Assembly: GCF_001949145.1 (NCBI RefSeq)
Contig: NW_019091637.1
Coordinates: 129,789-193,788 of the forward strand
Length of the DNA: 64,000 nucleotides
Reading direction: 5' to 3'
Origin: Acanthaster planci
Taxonomy: Eukaryota > Echinodermata > Asteroidea > Valvatida > Acanthasteridae
The notes below the pieces were generated by a model that was not told the DNA's origin, ran no database searches, and saw nothing but the letters and a program-made list of their open reading frames with translations. Of this stretch, positions 38,501-50,500 are shown piece by piece. The translations under genes were made by a program, and so were the position numbers. The stretch's first letter is position 1; every line of letters starts with the position of its first letter.

Positions 38501-41500
38501 CTGAATGAACTCTTTTGAAAATGTCACATTCAAACTTGTATCACAGCCACTATTGGATGTAAAGAACCCTGAAATTTTCACACAGATCTGTGACCCCAAC
38601 CCCCTCATCGAAATGAGGAGTCCAAGTGAAACGAAACCAGTTTCACCATTCTGTTTTAAATGACTCGTTCGCATTTCTCAAGTTTTCCAGACAACTGCTT
38701 ATAACTCTCAGAACAATCACACGAGAAGATGATTTCTGAAACCACAACTTCTCTGTTAAGCCACCAATCAACTTTTTCAAAGCCAACACAGGCATGCAAA
38801 TGGTTATTTTACCACATGTACTTAAATTTTCCTATTCCAACCTTATTCCTCAGTTTTCAAGTGCTTATCATCTGTAAAGTTCAAGACAAGTAAGCCTGGA
38901 GGCAAAGATCTGTCTGCAACATTGGAGATCCATAAAAGCATCTCACATCGGTGTCATCAAATCAAAACTTCCCTTGGTATGTGTGTCATGGTCAGATACG
39001 GACGATGAACTAGTTGAAAAGGCAAAAAATAAGTCTGCATGGTAATTGTACACAGATGTGGGAAGATAGTGGATCACTGACAGCTTATCACATTTGGTAA
39101 CTTAATTGCAGGACAAGATGTCAACATCCATCACCAGCAGAATTTTGGGGAGAGGATCAGATGCATGCGTCAAACTCTCTCAGTGAAAGACAACCACAAA
39201 CATTTGGAAAAGTGCCCACATTGTACACGTACATGTATTTGCGAAAGTTCATCCAAACAAGGGGAAAACCAAGAAAATCGCATCAAATTTTATGTCATCT
39301 TGAAAGAACCTATACATCTAACTCAGGATCAAAAAGGTGGTTCCTAAAAGATCTGTTTGGGGGGGTGAGAGCTGTGTTATTTTACTTGCGTCCTTTTGGT
39401 TAAACTCCTCCCATAAGAGGATCAGGGTACTGTGTGGAGTTAGTCTACTTCTGGGAGGCTGAAACCAAAACTGTGTATGCAAACCAAGGGGTGCATACAT
39501 TGTGCCTAATTTATTGCATACATATACTGTGTAGTGTTCTCATTTGTTGGGGAAGACTGTTGCAGTGGTATGACGAGGAGAAATAAAAAAATATGTTCAG
39601 ACAGAACCAATTTGTACCATTCTGTGAGGGTCTCTATCCACAAGTTTTGGCCAGGTGAAATATACCCCAGCATGCCAAACTCCACATAACAATCGCCTGC
39701 TTTTGGACTTGAAACCCAACTGCCAACATCCAAACTTAACTGCAACAAATCAGTTGAGCTTGGTTTCTTGTGAATGACATTTGATTTGTGTCATAACAAA
39801 TTTTCTTCTGAAAGCATGTGATGGAAAACAGCCAAATGGTTTCCTCCACTCCTTACTACATTCTGAATTGGGCACTGGGGAGTGCTGCTATCCACAGAGT
39901 CCCTGGATCCCTGCTAGCTATGCATAGCATCTTACCTTGAAGAGCTGCTTGACCTTCCTCTTGCTCAAGTTGACATTGAGTTTGTGGAGGAGTTTGAGGA
40001 CCTCGTCCATGCTGAGCAAGCCATCTCCACTCTTATCGGCTGCTTCAAAGGTTGCCTTCAGCCAAGTAAGGAAGGGGAGTTAAGGAAACATCTATTTCAG
40101 AGTCCATTTTTATTATTGCAGGAAGTGTACCACTGTCTCTTCGGAAAGTACTCTCTGGGTAAAACACACATACATGTAGCAGCTTGGACCAGATCAAATT
40201 AAAGTCTAAATGTGCCCTTCGGCTATGTCTGTATTCAAGGGTTTCCAGGGTACCAGTTGCAGCCAGCTCTGTTTGGCAGAATGGGAAATGCATTTGCAAC
40301 CACTAACATGCATGACGTACATGTAACTCTGGCATTGGATTGATTCCGAGGTATTTCAATTAAATTGGTGATTTTGGTCCCTATGGCGGTTTTCGGTTGA
40401 TTGCTTTATAAAGCTCCCTTGCTTTATAAAGCTCCCTTGATTGTCTGAGTTCATTTAAAGTTCAAGTTGACGAATTGTGTACAATGAGCTTGAGTTCCTT
40501 AATACAGGTTCACAAGGTTTCACATTACAGCCTTCACAGGAATCCATGGCAATAATGGGATTTCCCGAGTGCTCTGGTACTCAAGGGATTTCACAGATAT
40601 CAAGGCATTCATGAATTCACAGGTGTCACGATTGTTCACAAATTCACAGATATCACAATGGTTCATGACGGTTGACGATAGTTCACTGTGGTTTACGTAA
40701 AAACTGGAATATAAATACGAAAGATTAAAATAAACACAAATGCATAAGTGCATCTTCAAGTACAATAAACATGTGGAATGCTTAGGAATGCTGCATAACT
40801 GGACCAACAAATCATCTGGTTTATAAATGGCAAGAAATGAGTTCACGATATTATAAAGCCTAAACTTATATAAGAATCTAGATCCACTGTTCAAGGGGGG
40901 AACCAAGATGCCGGTAATGTAAGATACGGTGCATGTGTATCATCAATGGAATATCGTTAGACAAAAGCGCTGTAAAAATTGGTCTTATAGAACCGCTACT
41001 TTAATTTGTGCATCATAAACTTTTGGCAAAATTGATATTCAGGTCTCCCACACTATGCACCTGCATCTGGGACTATTTCGATCTATTAATATGGTTGGTA
41101 CATGCGTACACTTAAAAGAAAGACGACAAACCTACAAGCTACAAGTGTCAAGACTGATCCACCCAGATCTTTTAATATTCACCACCTGGGATGTTTAGGA
41201 GGATTGTTTAATGCTGACTAGAGGAAGGCAGACTCAGTTACTACAACTTCAAGTGGATATAAACACCCCTTAAAAGTAAAAGGAATGCACTATGTCGTGT
41301 TAGTACAGTCAGGATGACAAGAAAACCTTAAGAATAATTAGCAACATTTATGAACAAGTCAGAGCAACTTTGTAATTGAAGTATGATCCACACTCACCGT
41401 GAAACTCCAACCTAAGGGTGAGATGGTCCTTTGGTTGGCTCACAGAAAATGAAAAAGCATCTAGAGAATTATGTAGTATTTTTGCATATGTCGTTAATGT

Positions 41501-44500
41501 GTGCTCTGTCTACAATATCAGGAATACAATCCTCCCTGCAGTCAATCCTGAATGGTTGACTGATTTCTTCCAATCCATCATTGGGAGTGTAGAGCCGCCC
41601 AGGCCAGATAATCACTTGCCAGGAGTTGGTGAGCTGCTGAAACTGCCGAGCAGCTTGTGGTCAGTCAATCTACTCACACACAACCCCCCCCCCTTAAGCT
41701 GTGTTTTCAAAAGGATATCAATCCCTGAGCTTGTTGTTGTTGAGCCGTCTGACCTCGGGCTTGACCCCCTTCAGCAGGTGCTTCAGGCCCCGAATCCAGA
41801 TGGCCGTCTCCTCCTCGGTCTCCACAATCAAGTCAAAAGTGTCCCAGGAACTCCCATGGATGATAGAGAAGCATGTCTTGGTATGGCACTTGTTGCCAGC
41901 TGCCAAGAACTTCTTGAAGCTGTCCGTGTTGGGGCCCTCTCGTACCTCCTTGATAGATTCTATACTAACTGTGTAATAAAGAAAAAAAAAGTACTTTTGA
42001 GTGAGTCAAGGACTAAATCATCAATTCAAATGATCTGAATTCAATGCATCATTACATAACCCAAAATACTTTGGGCCACAAAAATATTCCATCACAATTC
42101 TAGTATTAAAGTTAAGTTATGTAAGACTCTTTTTTAAGTTTGGGGTTCACATGGGTTCAGATGAAGGCAAGAGGTGTGTCTCAAACTTTACAGTGTTTTC
42201 TCAACAGTAGGGCAATCGTTCAACCTTCAAAGCATGACAGAAATACGGATGAAAGCAATTTTTCAAAATGTAACTTTTAAAAATGTTAAGGAGTACAGAA
42301 CTCTTTCAATTCCAATATATTTAATCTTACCCATTTGTTTAATGCTGATTTTACCTTGTTTTAGCTATAGGAAGCTCATACAGTACAATTCAAGCATGGT
42401 TTTAATTATCATAAAATGGCAACTGCCCATGCAATAACATAACCATCCTGTGTTTCTGATTATATGCAAATTACTCTGTGGGGCACTAGCTGTTAGGCTG
42501 TATATCATATTCAATCCCTGATGATCATGCAATGCCAGATCTGAGGCTGTCTTATGCACACTTTACGGTATAGGCAAAGGCATTATCTACAGCCGGGCCC
42601 TTATGTGCTCCCTCCATCCAGAAGAAAGCACCAGAGTGTTTCGTGTGTCAAATTGATGACTCCTCTAGTCAGCAGGGAGAGACTAGAAGTGTAGGATGCA
42701 TTCTATCTGCAAGGAGATGGTGTCCGGGGAATGCAGGGGCTCATCAATCAATAGAGCTTTCATTACCCAGAGATCAAAGCCAGGGAAAAAGTGAACATCA
42801 GCCTCCCGGGGGTTCTCACACAAGACTCTACATAGCATGATGTGCCCTCAACTGTACATGTACAGTATATGTATAATAAACACCCTCAAGGTCTGAGAAA
42901 GACATCTGTTGGAAGAGATGGCCATAGCTAAGCACATAGCTGGGGCTATGACAGGGCGAAAGTTACCAAGAGGGTGTGCCAGCATTGCGGTTGTTCATTT
43001 ATTTCCAGGAAAATTACAAGCACACATGTACTACAGATTAAGAAAATATCAGAAACAGACAAATAAAAAATTAAAGTCGTTTTTTTAAAAGCCCCCGGAT
43101 TCCCAAAATAAATCAAACATATAAAGGAATATTCCTAAAAAAATAAAAGCGAAGATGATATATTACAAAATGAAGTTGACTACGAGTCTTTGTATCCCAA
43201 GTCTCTCTCAGGAACACCACTGTCTTAGATCCCTTTGTTTTTCTTGAAAGTACTGTTGCTGCATCTTTGAAGAGATTTTTTATTGTTTCACTTGGTATGC
43301 CTGCACAGTTTGAAAAATGTACATGTAAATTGTAAAATAGAGTTTAAATGTAATAAAAACTCTGCAAATAATGTGGAAATTTAAATTGGATGCCTGGTGA
43401 TCATTTGGAGTCATGTATATAATATCAGACCTCACTTTGAATTTGCACAGGGCTCACATGATGTTACACTGTAAAAGGGGCTCTGGTTGCAATATATGTG
43501 AAATTTCTTTCTCTGCAACTATTGCCACCTCGATTTTAATTTACAGTTTTACATGTACATGCTATCTGTCCACACACCTGCACGCAGGCCATATGTGACC
43601 CACTCTGTGAAAATGAGTCTTAAGTTGCCACAGCCACTTAATAGTAAAAAGTCCTTTAGAATAACTTTGGACAGTGTAAATCAATAGGAAACCACAGCAT
43701 TTTTCACCAGGGAGTATTCACTTTCATCAGGATGCCAAACTGAATGACACATCAAAACAAAAAACTGAATGTGCTCTTTCCAATACAAATGAAAACTCAA
43801 AAAGTGGCTCTGGCGACTTAAGACTCATTTTCAAAGAGTGGGCCACACATTCCAATGCACTAGGCCTACTTGATTTCTCATTAGGCTGTTGAACAGCCAG
43901 CCACAGCAAGTCGGTGAGCGGTATCAAAGTTTTCACACAAGTTACAGTATCTTTGACCATGATGATTTACCCTAACCCCCTAGGGTTTATCAAATGCACC
44001 TTGGTCAAGGACCTGAGGACAACAGAGCACTGGCCTGTGTAACCACCAGCGGTGGAAATGGGGGGGGGGTTCCCCCACCTTTGAAAAGCTGGTTATTTTT
44101 CCCCCTTCCCCACTTTATGGGCTTACCAGCCATTGGAGGTACATTGCAACTTCACAATTGTATTATTTTCAGTTTAATGGCCAGGGCTTATCCCTCTCTA
44201 CTTTTAAACCAAAAATAAACATACTCCTGCCATCTGTGGCCAAGCAAACCAGCTGAAACACACAACCTGAAGCACCGTGCAAACTGTATGTATATGATGC
44301 CTTAGTTCATCAAAAGTTTCATGCTTGACTGAGTACAGTTCAGGCACTTTGTAGGGGTATCACTACAAGTTAGTCTATTAGGTTTCTGCAATCCAATTAC
44401 AATGACCCTGGATGAGGGATGTGTGTAGATTTACTACCAGCTGATGACAGCCAAAGCCAGGAAAATCTCCATGCACAGATGATAGGCACATACAGGTACA

Positions 44501-47500
44501 AGTACAAGCACCCCGGCTTCTGTATGTAACTCACACAATTTGGCATGAAGTATCTGAACAGTGAATAGCAAAAAAAAAAAAAAAATTATTGTCCATTTCA
44601 CCTACCTCTATGCTAGATCATGGGTAAAAGCACTCAAGCTTACTGATGCATTAAATTCAGCTCATGCCATTTGGCTTAAAATAAATGAAGAGTGAATTGT
44701 ACAAAGAGGGTTACAAACTTTTGCTGTCCTAGTCAAATCGTTAGCCATTCACTACAAGATTTTTTTTTTCTTTACAAAATTTCAAAGGAATATTCTAGTG
44801 TGAGTTCAAACACTACAAGCTGAAAGGTGTTGTTCCCGAGTTTTACACAATATTGGTGCATCTGGAAAGATTTTATTACTATTTTCAGAGTCTTTTGGAA
44901 TGATGGCAAAGAGTGCGAAGTTTGATAATGAAATTGAATTATGAAGGCACCATGAAAATCGCACAATAAAGAGTCGAAAGATGTACCTGTACTGATTGTA
45001 GATTTATACCTCTTAACCAAAATAAATGTTGGCACAAAGTGATTATGTGGCAGTATCTCCTGAAGTTGAATAATTTACAGTCTCATGTAACCATGGAAAC
45101 CCTACATACCTCTTAGCAACTAGAGGATGTACAGGTCTCCACTTATAGAATTGACTTGACCTGATGAGGTCAGGCATGTGTGCTATAGTGGGATCAGCTC
45201 TGGCTGGGAGGTCAAGTTTCCCCCCCACACACACACCCCCATATTAGAGCCAATTAGCCAGTTGTGTTTTGGTCAGGGATTCTGCAGTTGACACTAATCT
45301 GATTAGGGCCTGGAATGCTGGCAGTCTGGGCATAATGGGATCTGTCACCTGGAACTGGGGATACACAGTTGTTTCTTGGGGGAGAGTCTGCATAGATGCA
45401 CATTGTCAGCCCCAATAGATTGACAGCTTAGTAGAGTTGTGTTGCAAAAGGTCCAAAAAATGCATATTCTAATAACTTTTCTGTCAAGTGCTTTGTCCAA
45501 CCTGTATAATTTGCAGTGACTTTACATGTAAATTGCACTGGTAGTAAGTTCCTCACCATTTCACTCATAAATGTTTGTCATTGTTACACTTTTGTCTGTG
45601 CACTCTAACGTGGAGCACTCTAATACAACAGCCATTCAAAGTACATATCTGCTCAAAACTATGAATGAATTAATGTACAGTGTCTGTGTCCGTGCTGTTA
45701 AGTGCAACAGCATCATAATATATTGTACACATACATGTACATGTGGGTGCACTAAGTGGCAATGATCTGTCCAGTGAGACTTTGGACTCCTGTGATCAGA
45801 GTGAAGCAAGTTGTTTCCCGGGATATTTGGGCATGTGACTGGACGCTGTAAGGGAAATTAAAATTCCTACAATACTGAATTTTGCTGAGGTTCTTTTGTG
45901 GCAAGTCATCTGCTACTTAGTATCACACTTTGAATAACAAACTAAAATGTAAATTAAAAAAACGTGAAAATAAAAGTCCTGAGAAAATAAACACACACTC
46001 ACAAAATGCCTGGTAAAAGTTATTTCAGCAATGGCAGGTCTGTTTCAGGTAAACCACCAGTCTATGTGTTGAAACTGTGAAAATCGGCATCCATACAACA
46101 GCTTACATGTATGAGTAGATAAAGACAAATGTATCTTTTTTGGCTAGTATATAGTTACAAGTGGCGAATTTTGAAATGGCTTGACCATGTCAACATTCCT
46201 ACACATCACTACTTAAAAAGAGTTTGTCCACATGTTTATGTCATCTGATTTTCATTTGAAAATGAACATCTACATTCCGTTTTACAAGGACAGAAAAAAT
46301 TACTCTGTGACGCATTTCACATTGAGAATGTTTATCAGTCTGCGAGCAAAACCCTTGTCCACAAACAAACTTGTAGTCACGTATGCTTCCAGATGTCCCA
46401 GGGCCAGAGATAAAAATGCTGAAATTGGCCATGAAGTGTGCAATGCGCGGATACAGCTGGGGCTTCCTCAGGGTAAATGCAATTACCTTCAAATATGCAC
46501 TCGCAGGGACTTTAAGTCATGTCTTGAGGTAGAACTGGCATTTAGGGACCCTGGTCCTCCCCACCTAAGAATGTCACAGGCATTCTAATGTTCAGAATGA
46601 GGAGTCAAACCTGAAGAACAGCTCAGCAAAGGTGGCAAAGGTTCAGGCAGAAGATATAGACCTATCGAATTAGGATGCAATCTGCATGCCTATCTCACTA
46701 GACACTCCCAACACTGCAAGGCACGGTCCTCAGAACAGAATGCAGGCCGTTTAATATTACTTAAATAATTTTTTTACCTTAGAGGATGTGGACGATAAGA
46801 GGAATCTAATGAAACTCATTCAAGGACTCTGATAGCATTGTTAATGTTGCCCGATGGTTCTCCAGCCTGTTTAATAATTAAATATGACGTGACCTTTTCT
46901 CATTTTAATTTTGTTGTCAAAATAGATTTCAATGTTGATTTCAGAATCAATTTCATCCCTTTAAGAACCAATTTCTCTACAAATGTCAGTTTCAAATGGA
47001 TACCTTTTTCCAAATAATCTGACTCCAAGATGTTAATGCCTTTTAAAAAGTCTTCTCTTTGAACAATTTTCCCCTTAACCCAAAACCTGTTGTCTTTTTT
47101 TACTTTTTCCCCCAAATCTTTACATCTCAGCAACTGTTACATGTACCTACTTTTCGCTTTGTTCCCTTTCTTAGAAGGTCTCCAACGCAAGCAGCTCTTG
47201 TTTCCATCCAGATAAAGCGTCTTCACTGTGCAGCGACCTGACCCCTTGACCTTGATGACCCCTGACCCCATAGACATGGAGGTCAGACATCCTGAAAGAA
47301 CAAAAACAAAAAGGATAATAAAATGTTCAACTGTATTTTGTTACATGAGGCTTCCCCCATTTAAGTTGAAAACAACCAAGCATGCACAGTAATTTCCATT
47401 AAGTTGCTTTAAAATGAGCTGTTCTCAGCAAAAGTCACTCAAAATCCGAACAGGTAATTTATCTTTATTCCTGTGTATTATAATGTAAAGGTCAACAAAG

Positions 47501-50500
47501 TCCACTGAAGTATCTGGGGTGATTTGCTATTAAAATCTGGAAAAGCCTTCATTCACACAAATAATTTAAAGTCATGTATCTCAAGGCAAGTACTAAAGAC
47601 TGCCGCACAGGGAGTATAAGCCACGCAGTCAATCACACCAATGTGTTCCTGCTGCACTGAACCTGTCCCAAAACTAGTATTTCTGGGACACTGACACCTG
47701 TTAGCATAAGATACCCAAAGTAGCCTGTGATGATTAAGAGTGCAGTGCAATTATAATAGATAGCAATTCAAATGCACATATATGTCAGAAACAGAAGTCC
47801 CAACCCCTTCAAAAAGGAAAGAAAACTTACAATGTGTAAATTAAAAAAAAATTAGATTGCAACATGATTAGCATCATTACTTTTGGCCTTTATTATCAGT
47901 TTGTATTTGTACACCAACGGGAGCTGAAACTGTCTAAGCTGGAAATTTAGCAGTGACTGTAATGAGAGCTGATGGACCATGGGACTGAATGTGCAAAAAA
48001 TGAAAAACACAGGAGACTTTCAAGTCTAAATCCCCCTGAAGGAATTCAATCCCAGGAGGACTTGAGGTGCTTACATTAAGTGGTCCCCATCCCACAACCC
48101 CCCTCTCATCAGGATGGAATCTCTCTCAGACAAGGAGAGACAACACCTACATGTATTTCCTGAGGCAACATGCCCTGTTTAGACTGTAAACTGGCATAGA
48201 CCTCAGTTCTCCAGATCAAAATTAAACAGGAAACACCAGATTAAGCAGAAGTGGAAACCGTTTTTGATACTGGGGAACCCTGATCTGTTCTCTACCATCT
48301 GTTGGGTCAGCAGGGGATGGGGAAGGGAAAAAATGGGCTCCAAAATAACAGCAGATTTTTTTGTAGGAAAAATATTGAGGAAAAGGTGATTTTGCAGGAC
48401 GTAACTTCCTTCCAACAGTGTGTGCAAAACCCCAAAACGTGGCCTCATTCCTGAGAAAAGCTATTAAAAAGGTAGCATACATGTACAAAGAGAAAATTCC
48501 GATTTGTTTGACACCACCCTCCAGTCAATGGATCCCCAAGGCCCATGAAGTGGTGGTTTCACGGGTTTGGGAAATCTTACATACATGATCCCGTCCCAAG
48601 CAGCTCAAGATCTACCAGTAGGATTGCAACTATCACTTCCCCTTTAACGAGGCACCCTGTGCTCTAGTCCCGAAATATCAACGGTCTAATCATGGAGGTA
48701 GAATGGTCTAATCAATACACTCCAGAACACCCTGGCTGCCATAATTAAGGACTGCCGACATGTGATGGTGAATTTAACGCTACATTCATCCAACTGACAG
48801 CACAATTTAAGACTACTGAGCTGTACCATCAATGACCAACATTCTAATTTTGTTCCTTTTAGCGGTGTAATGAAGTTGAAAAGTCCAGACCAAATATCAG
48901 ATCCAGAACTTGATCAAATGCCACGTTTGTGGAACGTACTTGTATATCTACTGCGGGTTTTATTTGTTCACATTTTGCAAAACCTAAGAACACTTTCACA
49001 GCACTGCAGAACAGCTAATTTGTGCTTACACAGCCTCTATCCATTTCACGAAGACTTTTAAAGAAACAATGCAATGAGTTTTTCTTCGATTTATTTTCAA
49101 TGCATTTTTTTTATAACTCTTCCATATGAAATCTGTTTGAAATCTTTTTATGAGGTAAGTGAACTGTAAAGTGCATTTTTTTTTACATTCAAAATTGACT
49201 GAACTTTTCGAGCCAAGTAAGGATCTTGCTGGTGTGATGTAAATCCAGAAAGACACTGTTCAGTTTGCATGTTTTCATGATCATATTTTTGATCCAGAAA
49301 TTTGCTGTTTGAAAACGTTTCTGAGAAAATGTTGCTCACTGGCTTGTTGCCACTTATACAACAATGAAATGCCAAAGGAAATTGAAATTTTTGATCAGGA
49401 AGTATAAAAAGCTACATGTACCATTATCTTGTGCACAATCAGTGCAACATTGAGGTTTAGTGCCTTGGATTACATTTCAGTTTTGCTCATTGATATGCCA
49501 ATTCATATCAGCATAAAAGCTAAAAAGCCCCGCAATACAGATAAAAATACAAAGCCACAACTGAAAATAAGGTTTATTGAATTATATAAAGGTGCAATTT
49601 AAAATTTAGTAAAATAGTTCTATTGCATGATTCCTTCAAGCAGTAAGCACAGCAAACACTACCCTTGAGGAAAATGTAGCTTATAGCAATGTGTAGAAAT
49701 CTCCATGAACTTTAGGTCACTCAAGTGAAACAGTGCAGCAGCATGATTTCTGCTACAGTAAGCACAACTTTCGCACTCAATGTTAAGCAGTGCTAAATGA
49801 GCCCTGGCCACATTTTATCTGAGCAATTTATGCCCACAGTCCTCTCTACCCATGACTCCCCTGGGAGTCGGTATCCCTCTGCTTCTCCCTGTTGGCTTTT
49901 CCCCAAGAAGAACAAAATAATGAACTGTCCAAAAGCAAACAAAAGAGCTGCCATTATTAACTCATAAATGCAATCATTTCCAAATCAGAGCAAAGCTCAA
50001 AAGCTGGCTGGACCTTAAGATCCTGCAGACATGTTCTGTCAGGACCTTTACCTTTATTTCTGAGACAACTGGCTGTTAAAAGAAAAAGGAATCACAAAAA
50101 AGTGCAGTGTTGCTTATATTTTTGGAGAACAAGTAAGGTCGGGCATGATGACTACATGTAAGACATCTTAGCTTGATCCCCCATGCACGTTTGAGATCAA
50201 TGCTATACATGTAGGCTTATAGGATTGTAATGCAGCTTAAACTTCTTTTTATTGCAATTATTTATTAATAGGCCTACAGTCTGTGAAAGTGGTGATTACT
50301 GTAAATGGACATGCTTACCTATCAGAAAGTTAAAACAATCCTAGTGCCTGTTAAATGTGGCTGGTCTTAATAGTTGATAAAACACCAGCTGACTATAAGC
50401 ACCAATATCCACATGAGATGTATTTATGACTACTTGCAAGAGGAACATACGGTAACATAACACGGCTAGAGGGGAGTTTGAGAAAATATTGAACTGTTCC

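Larger units (their letters stand above)
35882..39935 (-). other. PLC-eta intron 4 (repeat-rich)
   Basis: GT-AG intron of 4054 bp, with donor GTAAG. It holds the inverted duplication 36757-36964 / 37352-37539 and the MITE-like element 37606-37908. No exon is recognised. Confidence 0.75.
40066..41718 (-). other. PLC-eta intron 3: AT-AC U12-type intron
   Basis: 1653 bp intron starting ATATCCTTTT (41718-41709) and ending CCTTAC (40071-40066). The perfect U12 branch-point consensus TTCCTTAAC is at 40087-40079, with the branch A about 14 nt from the 3' end. No GT is available at the exon 3 border: conventional reading gives Asp then a stop. The AT-AC join gives Arg-Asp-Cys-Trp-Leu-Lys, matching family RDQWLK. 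It also contains two small tandem repeats. Confidence 0.93.

Noticed and set aside
41418-42038. 206-codon open frame on the + strand
   Set aside because: It is antisense to PLC-eta exon 3 and its flanks; the minus strand carries the conserved PH domain.
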